DNA of 64,000 nt. Origin: Micromonospora noduli (GTDB lineage Bacteria > Actinomycetota > Actinomycetes > Mycobacteriales > Micromonosporaceae). A program made the translations under genes and the position numbers. This document shows positions 17,915 to 26,596 of this stretch, piece after piece. The stretch spans positions 1 to 64,000 of the forward strand of contig NZ_PYAK01000008.1 in NCBI RefSeq assembly GCF_003264365.1, in the 5' to 3' direction. The stretch's first letter is position 1. Every line of letters begins with the position of its first letter. Under the pieces are notes generated by a model. That model was not told where the DNA came from and made no database searches. It saw only the letters and a program-made list of their open reading frames with translations.

Positions 17915-19429
17915 TCAGCGCTTGATCCGCCGGCCTACCGCCGACCGCACCCGGTTCCACACCTTCCGCTCGTCGCGGATCCGGGGTCGAGAGCCGTCGG
18001 CCCGGCAGATGAACACCAGCGGCAGTCGGGCGTCCTCGGTCCAGCCCACGTTGGTGATCCGGGCCTTGAGCTGCCAGCTGCCCCTGGTCCGGCCGCCGTT
18101 GAGGGCGGCGAAGTCGATCGTGGCGGTGGCCCGGTGCACCAGGTGGACGGTGTCCGCTCCGGTCGTACCGGTGATCCGCTCGGTCTGGAAGGTGTTCGGA
18201 ATAAAGATCTCGGCACCGGTCTCCCGGTGGCGGGCCACCAGGTCCAGGCGGGCCTTGCGCACCTGCGCGGTGGCGTCGAGGACCTCGGGGGTGACCTCCT
18301 CCATCGGCAGCATCAGCACGTCGCGGCCATCGTCGGCGCGGAACCCGACAGGCTGGTCCGCGGCGCGCAGCTCGGCGGCGACGGTCACCGTGACGGCGTG
18401 GTCGACACGTTGGAATTCGTTGACCGTGCCGTGTGCGGCGATGCCTGCCTCCCAGCGGGCAAGCCTGCGCAGGTCCGCGACGCGCCCCTGCTCCGCCAGG
18501 TACGCCACGGCTCGGAGCAGGGGTGGCAGACCACCGGCGACGCCCGGGGCGAAACGGTCCTGGATGATCTTCTGGATCTCCAGCGCGACCTGCTCCAGCC
18601 ACGCCTCGCGGGCGTTCAGCAGCCGCTTGCCGCGCAGCCGGCTGAGCATCTCGTTGCGCAGCCAGCGCCGGTGCAGCCGGTCCCGCAGCGGACCCGGCTC
18701 GGTGTTGGCGTCCACGACGTCCAGCGCCTCCCGCACGCTGGCGAAGTAGCTCGCCGGGTCCAGCTCGCTCGCGGTGACGTTGCGCGCGTCGCCCCGCTGG
18801 ACGTGGTGGTAGCAGACGTAGTCGGACAGCACTGAGGTGCGCCGGGACAGGAAGTAGGCCCGGATGACCAGTGAGTGGTCCTCCAGCCGACGCTTGCCGC
18901 CCTCCGGGAACCGCAGACCATGCTCGTTGAGGAACGACCGCCGGAACAACTTGTGACAGGTCAGGCTGTCGACCAGTGGGGAGTTGCCGAGGGTGGCGTC
19001 GAAGCGGTTCTTGCGGAACAGCTCCCGGGGCACGGGGCGTCCGTACCCGGCCATCTTCCCCACCACGATGTCGGCGTCGTTCGCCTTCGCGCAGGCATAG
19101 AGCCGCTCCAGTGCCTCGTCGGCGAACCAGTCGTCGTCGTCGGCGAAGAAGACGTACTCGCCGCGGGCGTGGTCGACTCCGAGGTTGCGCGGACGCGACG
19201 GCCAACCGGAGTTCTCGATGTGCAGCACCTTGATGTGCGGGTGCTCGGCGGCCAGCCGGTCCAGCCGCTTCGCGGTGTCGTCGGTCGAGCCGTCGTCGAC
19301 GAAGATGGCTTCGAACTCGTCGGCGGGCAGCGACTGCCGCAGCAGCGAGGCAGCGAGCTTCTCGATGTGTGGGCCGCAGTTGTACGCCGGCACCACGACG
19401 CTCACCTTGGGGACGCCCACCTCGGCCAT
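17915..19429 (-). CDS. Family-2 glycosyltransferase, two-domain
   Basis: A 504-residue cytoplasmic GT-A enzyme. The N-terminal catalytic domain (about 1-230) has VSVVVPAYNCG, the nucleotide-binding DDGSTDD (45-51), SRPRNLGVDHARGEYVFF and the metal-binding DDDD (97-100), followed by RLEDHSL. The C-terminal half (about 330-500) is a separate mainly-beta region with no clear catalytic motif, similar in plan to teichoic-acid-type transferases that carry binding or trimerisation domains. Acceptor and sugar are unknown. It is upstream of, and probably cotranscribed with, the sulfurylase-like/APS-kinase gene. Confidence 0.85.
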   Translation of the reverse strand: MAEVGVPKVSVVVPAYNCGPHIEKLAASLLRQSLPADEFEAIFVDDGSTDDTAKRLDRLAAEHPHIKVLHIENSGWPSRPRNLGVDHARGEYVFFADDDDWFADEALERLYACAKANDADIVVGKMAGYGRPVPRELFRKNRFDATLGNSPLVDSLTCHKLFRRSFLNEHGLRFPEGGKRRLEDHSLVIRAYFLSRRTSVLSDYVCYHHVQRGDARNVTASELDPASYFASVREALDVVDANTEPGPLRDRLHRRWLRNEMLSRLRGKRLLNAREAWLEQVALEIQKIIQDRFAPGVAGGLPPLLRAVAYLAEQGRVADLRRLARWEAGIAAHGTVNEFQRVDHAVTVTVAAELRAADQPVGFRADDGRDVLMLPMEEVTPEVLDATAQVRKARLDLVARHRETGAEIFIPNTFQTERITGTTGADTVHLVHRATATIDFAALNGGRTRGSWQLKARITNVGWTEDARLPLVFICRADGSRPRIRDERKVWNRVRSAVGRRIKR

Positions 19430-19668
19430 CAGGATCCCTCCCGCGTCGTCGGTCGATCACCGGGCGGGTCGACGCCTGGTGAACGGGAGGTGAATGGTGT
19501 CACCTTGGACGGGTCTTTCCGAAGGCGGGGTCGGGTCGAACGCGGGACCGGCGGAAACGTCCCGGGAGCCTCAGCGGGGGACCTTAGGGGTCCGGCGGGG
19601 AAAGGATCAGGGGAGGGCCGGGGGCGTGCCGGTGTCCCTGCTGGGCATCGACTCCCTACGCTGGGCGC

Positions 19669-20583
19669 GTGACACTGATCGCGACCCAGTCGCTCACCAA
19701 GACGTACGGAGGTCGGGTCACCGCGCTGGCCGACCTCACCGTCGCCGTCGAGCCCGGGATCATCGGCCTGGTGGGCGCGAACGGCGCCGGAAAATCCACC
19801 TTGATCAAGATCCTGCTCGGCCTGATCGCACCAACCAGCGGTCAGGTCTCGGTGCTCGGCATCGACCCGACCGCAGACCCGGCGGCTGTCCGCAACCGGG
19901 TCGGCTACATGCCGGAACACGACTGCCTCCCACCGGACCTGTCCGCCGCCGAACTGGTCACCCACCTTGGTCGAATGAGCGGCCTTCCCCGCACCGCGGC
20001 TCGCGAGCGAGCCTCGGAGGCGCTGCGGCACGTGGGGCTCTACGAGGAGCGCTATCGCCCGGTCGGTGGCTACTCGACCGGCATGAAGCAGCGCGTCAAG
20101 CTGGCCCAGGCGCTGGTGCACGACCCCGACCTGCTGTTGCTGGACGAACCGACCAACGGCCTGGACCCGGCCGGGCGCGACGCCATGCTGGCCCTGGTGC
20201 ACCGGATCGGCACCGAGTTCGGCATCTCCGTGCTGGTCTGTTCGCACCTGCTCGGCGAGGTGGAGCGGATCTGCGACACGCTGATCGCCATCGACGGCGG
20301 CCGGTTGCTGCGCGCTGACAACATCTCCGCGATGACCTCGGCCACCGACGTGCTCGCCGTGGAGGTCAGCGAGGGCACCGAGGAGCTCGCCGCCCGGCTC
20401 GCCGAGCTGAAACTGCCTGTCGCCCGGGACGGGCGACTGCTCCTCGTGCCGCTCGCCGACGACGGCACCTACGACCTGATCCTCGGTGCGGTCGCCGAAC
20501 TGGACCTGCCACTGCACCGACTGGACCAGCGCCGGCACCGGGTGGCCGAACTCTTCGCCACGAGGGAGCTCACTCATGCCTGA
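19669..20583 (+). CDS. ABC-2 type exporter ATP-binding protein (1)
   Basis: A 304-residue ATPase. Walker A is GANGAGKST, the signature YSTGMKQRVK replaces LSGGQ as in many drug/polysaccharide ABC-2 ATPases, Walker B is LLLLDEPTNGLD and the H-loop is CSHLLGEVERI. A C-terminal domain of about 80 residues follows. The start is GTG at 19669. Its end overlaps the following permease by eight bases. It is the first gene of an ATPase-permease-ATPase-permease operon. Confidence 0.92.
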   Translation: MTLIATQSLTKTYGGRVTALADLTVAVEPGIIGLVGANGAGKSTLIKILLGLIAPTSGQVSVLGIDPTADPAAVRNRVGYMPEHDCLPPDLSAAELVTHLGRMSGLPRTAARERASEALRHVGLYEERYRPVGGYSTGMKQRVKLAQALVHDPDLLLLDEPTNGLDPAGRDAMLALVHRIGTEFGISVLVCSHLLGEVERICDTLIAIDGGRLLRADNISAMTSATDVLAVEVSEGTEELAARLAELKLPVARDGRLLLVPLADDGTYDLILGAVAELDLPLHRLDQRRHRVAELFATRELTHA

Positions 20584-21481
20584 GCCGTCCACCGCCGCCG
20601 TGCGCCCCACGCCGACCGGCGTCATTCACGACATCGGCTATCAACGCTACGAGGGCCCGAGGCTCGGCCGCCGGCAGGTCTTCGGCGCGCTCTACCTGCA
20701 CGGTCTGCGTACCGCGTTCGGTTTCGGTCGCAGCGCCAAGGCCAAGATCTTCCCGTGGCTGGTGGTCGGCATCGTCACCCTGGTCGCGGTGGCCCTGGCC
20801 GCGGTACGCAGCCAGATCGGCGAGCCGGTCGCCACGTACGCCCAGTTCGCCGACGCGATGAGCTGGCTGGTCATCTTCTTCGTCGCGGTCGTCGCTCCGG
20901 AGCTGGTCTCCCGGGATCTGCGCAGCGGCGTGCTGCCGCTGTACTTCTCCCGGCCGCTGCCGCGTTCCGACTACGCGTTGGCCAAGCTGCTGGCGCTGGT
21001 CACCGCACTCTGGCTGCTCCTCGGCGGGCCGCAGCTGCTGATGTTCCTGGGCGCCGCGTTCACCACCAAGCAGGGCATGCGCGGGGTGTGGAACGAGCTG
21101 CTCGACCTGCTGCCCGGGCTGCTCTACGCCGGGCTGTGGGCGGTGGTCTTCGCCTCGGTCGGCCTGCTGGTCGCGTCGCTGACCGGCAAGCGCGCCTTCG
21201 CCGCCGGCGGCGTGGTCGCGGTCTTCCTGATGACCACCCCGATCGTGGGCGTGCTGAGCATCCTGCCGTCGCGCGCCGCCAACGAGCTGGCCGGGCTCGC
21301 CTCCCCCTCCACGCTGGTGCAGGGGGTGGGCATCTGGTCGCTGGGTGACCTGCTGGTCGAGGGCGATCCGGGCGAGATGATGATCGGCGGGTTCGGCCCG
21401 GTCTACGCCCTGGCAGCGGTGCTGCTGGTCGCCGGCGCGACCGCCCTCCTGCTGGCCCGCTACCGGAAGGTCGCCTCCTGA
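20576..21481 (+). CDS. ABC-2 type transporter permease (1)
   Basis: A 301-residue membrane protein. A cytoplasmic N terminus (VIHDIGYQRYEGPRLGRR) is followed by about six hydrophobic segments, the first being FPWLVVGIVTLVAVALAAV. The segment LRSGVLPLYFSRPLPRSDY, with reversed-charge ends, is the usual ABC-2 coupling element. ATG at 20576 inside the ATPase stop region is chosen over a longer frame because the upstream residues lack family character. It shares one base with the next ATPase start (TGATG). Confidence 0.9.
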   Translation: MPEPSTAAVRPTPTGVIHDIGYQRYEGPRLGRRQVFGALYLHGLRTAFGFGRSAKAKIFPWLVVGIVTLVAVALAAVRSQIGEPVATYAQFADAMSWLVIFFVAVVAPELVSRDLRSGVLPLYFSRPLPRSDYALAKLLALVTALWLLLGGPQLLMFLGAAFTTKQGMRGVWNELLDLLPGLLYAGLWAVVFASVGLLVASLTGKRAFAAGGVVAVFLMTTPIVGVLSILPSRAANELAGLASPSTLVQGVGIWSLGDLLVEGDPGEMMIGGFGPVYALAAVLLVAGATALLLARYRKVAS

Positions 21482-22392
21482 TGAGCACGCTGAGCCTGAC
21501 CGGGGTGTCCCGGTGGTACGGCAACGTGGTCGCGGTCAACGACATCAGCATGGCCCTGGGGCCGGGCGTGACCGGGCTGCTCGGCCCGAACGGCGCCGGC
21601 AAGACCACGCTGCTGCACATGATGGCCGGGTTCCTCGCCCCGTCGCGCGGCACCGTCACCCTCGACGACGAGCCGACCTGGCGCAATCCCGACGTCTACC
21701 GGCGGCTGGGGCTGGTCAGCGAGCGGGAGGCGGTGCAGGGTTTCCTCACCGCGTACGAGTTCGTGCTGGCCAGCGCGAAGCTGCACCGGTTGCCCGATCC
21801 GGCGGCCGCGGCCCGACGGGCGATTGATCTGGTGGAGCTGGAGTCGGCGCAGGACCGCCGGATCGGCACGTACTCCAAGGGCATGCGCCAGCGTGCCCGG
21901 GTGGCCGCCGCGCTGGTGCACGACCCGCAGGTGCTGCTGCTCGACGAGCCGTTCAACGGCATGGACCCGCGCCAGCGGCTGCACATGATGCAGCTGCTGC
22001 ACACCCTGGGCGACGCTGGCCGGACGATCCTGTTCAGCTCGCACATCCTGGAGGAGGTCGAACAGGTCTCCGGAACGGTGCAGGTGATGGTGGCCGGCCG
22101 GTTGGCCGCCTCCGGCGACTTCCGGACCATCCGCCGGTTGATGACCAACCGCCCGCACGTCTTCGCGGTGCGCTCCACAGATGACCGGGCGTTGGCCGTC
22201 GCGCTGATCGCGGAGGCGTCGGTGAGTGGGGTCGAGTTGGACCCGACCGGCTTGACCGTGCGGGCCGGTGACTACGGCGCGTTCACCCGGGCGCTGCCCC
22301 GGATCGCGCTGAACAAAGGCATCCGGGTGCGCCAGTTGGTGCCGTCCGACGAGTCCCTGGAGAGTGTCTTCTCCTACCTGGTGGAGGCCTGA
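21481..22392 (+). CDS. ABC-2 type exporter ATP-binding protein (2)
   Basis: A second ATPase, 303 residues. It has Walker A GPNGAGKTT, signature YSKGMRQRARVA, Walker B VLLLDEPFNGMD and H-loop SSHILEEVEQV. Having two ATPases and two permeases in alternate order suggests two related exporters or one heteromeric one. Both ATPases keep complete catalytic motifs. Nothing here identifies the substrate. Confidence 0.92.
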   Translation: MSTLSLTGVSRWYGNVVAVNDISMALGPGVTGLLGPNGAGKTTLLHMMAGFLAPSRGTVTLDDEPTWRNPDVYRRLGLVSEREAVQGFLTAYEFVLASAKLHRLPDPAAAARRAIDLVELESAQDRRIGTYSKGMRQRARVAAALVHDPQVLLLDEPFNGMDPRQRLHMMQLLHTLGDAGRTILFSSHILEEVEQVSGTVQVMVAGRLAASGDFRTIRRLMTNRPHVFAVRSTDDRALAVALIAEASVSGVELDPTGLTVRAGDYGAFTRALPRIALNKGIRVRQLVPSDESLESVFSYLVEA

Positions 22393-22393
22393 C

Positions 22394-23104
22394 ATGTCGA
22401 CAGTTACCTGGATCACCGCGCGCGGGTTGTTCGGCCGACGTCGGTTCCTGCTGCTGCTACCGCTGCCGTTGGTGCTGCTCGGGCTGGCCGTGCTCTGCCG
22501 GTCGCTGGGAGTGGACCCGGGCCAGTGGGGGCCGCCGGTGCTGGTCGGCCTCGGGCTGGCCGTGGTGCTGCCGGTGGTCGCGCTGATCATCGGAACGGGC
22601 GTGCTGGGCGCCGAGATCGACGACGGCACCGTGGTGCACATCCTGACCAAGCCGCTGCCGCGCTGGCAGATCGTGCTGCCGAAGCTCGCGGTGGCCGCCG
22701 GGGTCACCGCGGTCACCGTGGCGGTGCCGCTCTACGTCGCGGGCGTGCTCGCCGACTCGGTACGCCTCGGACTGGCGCTGGCGGTCGCGGCGGCGCTCGG
22801 CGCGCTGGCGTACTCGGCGTTGTTCCTCGCGCTCAGCCTGGTCACCAGGCGGCCGGTGCTGCTCGGGCTGGTCTACGTGCTGATCTGGGAGGGGCTGCTG
22901 GGCAACTTCGTCAGCGGCACCAAGGTGCTCTCCATCCAGCAGTACGTGATCGCCCTCGCCGACCGGATCGCCCCCACCGGGTTGCTGGAGACCAGCGTGT
23001 CGGTGCCGGTGGCGTCGGTGATGACCGCGCTGGTCAGCGTCGGCTTCACAGTGCTCGCCATCGACCGCCTGCGCTCGTTCAGCGTGGCCGGCGAGACGAG
23101 CTGA
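22394..23104 (+). CDS. ABC-2 type transporter permease (2)
   Basis: A 236-residue permease starting at ATG 22394, one base after the preceding stop, and shorter than permease 1. It shows about six hydrophobic segments (for example FLLLLPLPLVLLGLAVL) and the coupling segment IDDGTVVHILTKPLPRWQI, parallel to the LYFSRPLPR segment of permease 1. This similarity suggests the two half-operons arose by duplication. Confidence 0.9.
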   Translation: MSTVTWITARGLFGRRRFLLLLPLPLVLLGLAVLCRSLGVDPGQWGPPVLVGLGLAVVLPVVALIIGTGVLGAEIDDGTVVHILTKPLPRWQIVLPKLAVAAGVTAVTVAVPLYVAGVLADSVRLGLALAVAAALGALAYSALFLALSLVTRRPVLLGLVYVLIWEGLLGNFVSGTKVLSIQQYVIALADRIAPTGLLETSVSVPVASVMTALVSVGFTVLAIDRLRSFSVAGETS

Positions 23105-23191
23105 CGGCGGTGCGAGACGCTGTTCCGGCCAGCCCCCGCGCGGCGGTAGGGCTGGCCGGATGGACCGGTCGGGCCACCTCGGGCCAGGCTG

Positions 23192-23842
23192 GTGGACGTG
23201 AGCGTCGAAGCGGAGCGGACGTCGTTGGCTGAGCCATACTCCCGGAGCAGCCGGCCGTGGCTGACCAGCCTGGCCGTCGCCGGGCTGGCCTGTGCCACGG
23301 TCGCCACGGCGGCTCAGGGCAGCGGCCAGTTCCACTGGTGGGCGGTGTTCATCCTGATCCCGGCCGCGTTGATCGCGGCCAGCGGTGGGCCGTTGCTGGC
23401 TCGCGGTGGCGGCCGGGCCTTCGCCGGGTACATGCTCGCCTGCGTCGGCACGATGGTCTTCGCGGTCGGCGCGCTGCTGATGTTCGGCGTGATGGGACGG
23501 GGTTGGCCGCTCATGGTGGTGCTGCCCTGCCTGGCGGTGGCCGGCACCTACGGCTGGCGCGCGGCCCACCCGCTGGCCCGGGGCCTGCACCGGGCGGTGG
23601 CCCTGCTCGCGCTGACCGGAGCACTGCTCGGTCTGACCCTGCAACTGATCCGGGTGGAGCTGATCCACCTGGAGACCGGTTGGTGGGGTGCGTTCCTGAT
23701 GCTGGCCGGGGCCATCGTGCTGGGCAACGCGGGGGAGTTGACCCGGCACCGGATGCCGTACCGCCTCCAGGCGATCACCCTGCTGGTCGGGCCCGCCGTG
23801 ATCGCGTTCCTGCTCGGGCTGCGCTTCCTGCGCGGCTGGTGA
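23192..23842 (+). CDS. Hypothetical multi-pass membrane protein
   Basis: A 216-residue protein with about six predicted membrane segments, including SLAVAGLACATVATAA, WWAVFILIPAALIAAS and LLVGPAVIAFLLGLRFL. No family motif is recognised. GTG at 23192 or 23198 could be the start. It lies 87 bp after the ABC-2 operon in the same direction and ends just before a bidirectional hairpin, so it may be the operon's last gene. Confidence 0.7.
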   Translation: MDVSVEAERTSLAEPYSRSSRPWLTSLAVAGLACATVATAAQGSGQFHWWAVFILIPAALIAASGGPLLARGGGRAFAGYMLACVGTMVFAVGALLMFGVMGRGWPLMVVLPCLAVAGTYGWRAAHPLARGLHRAVALLALTGALLGLTLQLIRVELIHLETGWWGAFLMLAGAIVLGNAGELTRHRMPYRLQAITLLVGPAVIAFLLGLRFLRGW

Positions 23843-23848
23843 CCCGCC

Positions 23849-23882
23849 GGTCCGCCGCCGCCCGAGCGGGCGGCGGCGGACC
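23849..23882. terminator. Bidirectional terminator between the export operon and valS
   Basis: A perfect 16-bp palindrome arm pair (23849-23864 and 23867-23882, core CCGCCGCCGCCCG) around a 2-nt centre. It fills the 44-bp gap between two convergent stop codons, so one structure serves both transcripts. Confidence 0.88.
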
Positions 23883-23886
23883 CCTG

Positions 23887-26505
23887 TCAGAAGGCGCAGG
23901 CGATGACCAACTCCGGGGTACGGTCCGGGAGCAGGTCGAGTTTGCCGATCCGGCCCGCCGCCCGTAGGTCGTCGGCGACCAGCGTGAGCTGCTCCAGCAG
24001 CGCCGCCGGGCCGAGCGCCTCCGCCAACGGCACCTCCGCCTTCATCGACAGCTTCCGCTCCGACTTGGCCCGTCGCACCTGGCTCAACGCGTCACCGGCG
24101 AGCCGCAGCAGCGCCGGGTCACCCGAGCCCTCGATCGTCCGGGCCACCTCGTGGGTGGTGGGCCACGGCGCCTGGTGCACCGAGCCGTACCGCCACCACG
24201 ACCAGGCCTCCTCGGTCACGTACGGCAGCACCGGGGCGAACAACCGCAGCTGCACCGACAGCGCCGAGGCCAGCGCCGCCCGCGCGGAGTCGGCCGCCGC
24301 GCCGGTGCCGTAGGCCCGCTCCTTGACCAGCTCGATGTAGTCGTCGCAGAACCGCCAGAAGAACGCCTCGGTGACCTGCAGGGCCGCCGTGTGGTCGTAC
24401 GAGTCGAAGGCGGCGCCCGCGGCGGTGACCACGGTGGCCAGCTCGGCGAGCATGGCCCGGTCCAGTGGTGTGGTGGCCGACAGCTCCAGGTCGCGGCGTG
24501 GCGTCAGACGCGCCGAGCTGGAGTTGTCGTACGGGGCGCGCAACGCGTCCGCAGCGCCCAGCCCGAGCGCGAACTTGGACGCGTTGAGCAGTTTGGTGGC
24601 CAGTCGCCGGCCGACCTTGATCTGCGCCGGGTCGAAGGCCAGGTCCATGCCGGGCTTACCGCTGGCCGCCCAGTAGCGCACCGCGTCCGAGCCGTGCTGC
24701 TCCAACAGGGCCAGCGGGGTGACCACGTTCCCCTTGGACTTGGCCATCTTCTTGTGGTCCGGGTCGAGGATCCAGCCCGAGAGCACTGTGTCCCGCCAGG
24801 GCAGCACCCCGTGCTCGAAGTGCGAGCGGACCACGCTGTCGAAGAGCCAGGTCCGGATAATCTCCTGCCCCTGCGGGCGGAGGTCCATCGGGAAGACCCG
24901 GGCGAACAGGTCCGGGTCGGTCTCCCAGCCACCGACGATCTGCGGGGTCACCGAGGACGTGGCCCAGGTGTCCAGCACGTCCGGGTCGCCGATGAAGCCG
25001 CCCGGTCGCCCGCGTTGCGACTCGTCGTAACCGGGCGCCGGATCGCTGGATGGATCGACCGGCAGCGCGGACTCGTCCGGCGTGAGAGGGTGGGACCAGT
25101 CCGGCTCGCCAGTGTCGTCGAGCCGGTACCACACCGGCACCGGCACCCCGAAGAAGCGTTGGCGGCTGACCAGCCAGTCCCCGTTGAGGCCGCCGACCCA
25201 GTTGTCGTAGCGGTGTTTCATGTGCGCCGGCACCCAGTGCAGCTGCTCGCCCCTGCCCAGCAGCGTGGCTCGCAGAGCCTCGTCCCGGCCGCCGTTGCGC
25301 AGATACCACTGTCGAGTCGAGACGATCTCCAGTGGCCGGTCGCCGCGTTCGTAGAACTTGACCGGGTGGGTGATCGGGCGCGGCTCGCCGATCAGGTCAC
25401 CGGCGTCGGCCAGCATCCCGACGATCTCCCGGCGGGCGCCGTTGACGGTCTGCCCGGCCAGCGCCGCGTACGGCTGGGCCGGCACCCCGTGCGGCGGCTC
25501 GGGGAGCAACCGACCGTCCCGGCCGATCACCACTCGGGTGTCCAGTCCCAGCTCACGCCACCAGGTCACGTCGGTCAGGTCACCGAAGGTGCAGACCATC
25601 GCGACGCCGGTGCCCTTGCCGGGCTCGGCGAGGGGATGGGCGTACACGGGCACCTCGACGTCGAACAGCGGGCTGCGCACGGTGCCGCCCACCAGGTCGG
25701 CGTACCGCTCGTCGTCGGGGTGGCAGACCAGCGCCACACAGGCCGGTAGCAGCTCTGGCCGGGTGGTGTCGATGAGCACCTCACGCCCGTCGGCCGCGGT
25801 GAACCGCAGACGGTGGTACGCGCCGGGGCGCTCCCGGTCCTCCAGCTCCGCCTGGGCGACAGCGGTGGCGAAGCCGACATCCCAGAGGGTCGGCGCCTCC
25901 GACTGGTACGCCTCGCCGCGGCGCAGGTTGCGGACGAACGCCCGTTGGCTGGTGGTCCGGGCGATCCGGCCGATGGTCGTGTACGTCAGGGACCAGTCCA
26001 CCGAGAGCCCGAGCCGCCGCCACAGCGCCTCGAAGGACTGCTCGTCGGTGACCGTCAGCCGTTCGCACAGCTCGATGAAGTTTCGCCGGGAGATCGGGGT
26101 GGGGTTGCGGCGGGCCGCGTCGTCGACCGGACCCGCCGGTGGCCGCCACACCGGGTCGTACGGCAGTGCCGGATCACAGCGCACCCCGTACACGTTCTGC
26201 GCTCGACGCTCGGTGGGCAGCCCGTTGTCGTCCCAGCCCATCGGGTAGAAGACGGCCTTGCCACGCATCCGCTGGTACCGCGCCGTGGTGTCGGTGTGGG
26301 TGTACGAGAAGACGTGCCCCATGTGCAACTCGCCCGATACGGTCGGCGGCGGGGTGTCGATCGAGAACACGTCGCTCCGCTGCTTCGAGCGGTCGAACGC
26401 GTACGTGCCTTCCTCCTGCCAGCGGCGTGCCCAGCTCTCCTCGAGCCCGTCCAGGGTCGGACGCTCGGGAACGCCGGCGCGGGCCGTCCTCGCCGTATCG
26501 GTCAT
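23887..26505 (-). CDS. valS: Valyl-tRNA synthetase
   Basis: A class Ia synthetase that charges tRNA-Val, 872 residues. It has the HIGH-type motif HMGH (61-64, after TPPPTVSGEL), the ValS-typical GWDDNGLPTERR, a CP1 editing domain with the GTG-like GTGVAMVCTFGD segment, and the KMSKS-type loop KMAKSKGNVV. The helical anticodon-binding domain and a charged C terminus follow. The length and motif style match the actinobacterial/archaeal-like branch. ATG at 26505 is chosen because the 18 codons upstream lack conservation. No T-box leader is visible. Confidence 0.95.
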   Translation of the reverse strand: MTDTARTARAGVPERPTLDGLEESWARRWQEEGTYAFDRSKQRSDVFSIDTPPPTVSGELHMGHVFSYTHTDTTARYQRMRGKAVFYPMGWDDNGLPTERRAQNVYGVRCDPALPYDPVWRPPAGPVDDAARRNPTPISRRNFIELCERLTVTDEQSFEALWRRLGLSVDWSLTYTTIGRIARTTSQRAFVRNLRRGEAYQSEAPTLWDVGFATAVAQAELEDRERPGAYHRLRFTAADGREVLIDTTRPELLPACVALVCHPDDERYADLVGGTVRSPLFDVEVPVYAHPLAEPGKGTGVAMVCTFGDLTDVTWWRELGLDTRVVIGRDGRLLPEPPHGVPAQPYAALAGQTVNGARREIVGMLADAGDLIGEPRPITHPVKFYERGDRPLEIVSTRQWYLRNGGRDEALRATLLGRGEQLHWVPAHMKHRYDNWVGGLNGDWLVSRQRFFGVPVPVWYRLDDTGEPDWSHPLTPDESALPVDPSSDPAPGYDESQRGRPGGFIGDPDVLDTWATSSVTPQIVGGWETDPDLFARVFPMDLRPQGQEIIRTWLFDSVVRSHFEHGVLPWRDTVLSGWILDPDHKKMAKSKGNVVTPLALLEQHGSDAVRYWAASGKPGMDLAFDPAQIKVGRRLATKLLNASKFALGLGAADALRAPYDNSSSARLTPRRDLELSATTPLDRAMLAELATVVTAAGAAFDSYDHTAALQVTEAFFWRFCDDYIELVKERAYGTGAAADSARAALASALSVQLRLFAPVLPYVTEEAWSWWRYGSVHQAPWPTTHEVARTIEGSGDPALLRLAGDALSQVRRAKSERKLSMKAEVPLAEALGPAALLEQLTLVADDLRAAGRIGKLDLLPDRTPELVIACAF

Positions 26506-26596
26506 CCTGCGATCGTAGGCACGTAGCGGGTGCGGGGCGACGTAGTTGCGGCCGAACACACCGGCCGGCGGTTGTGGCCGCGACCGGCCGGCCCGG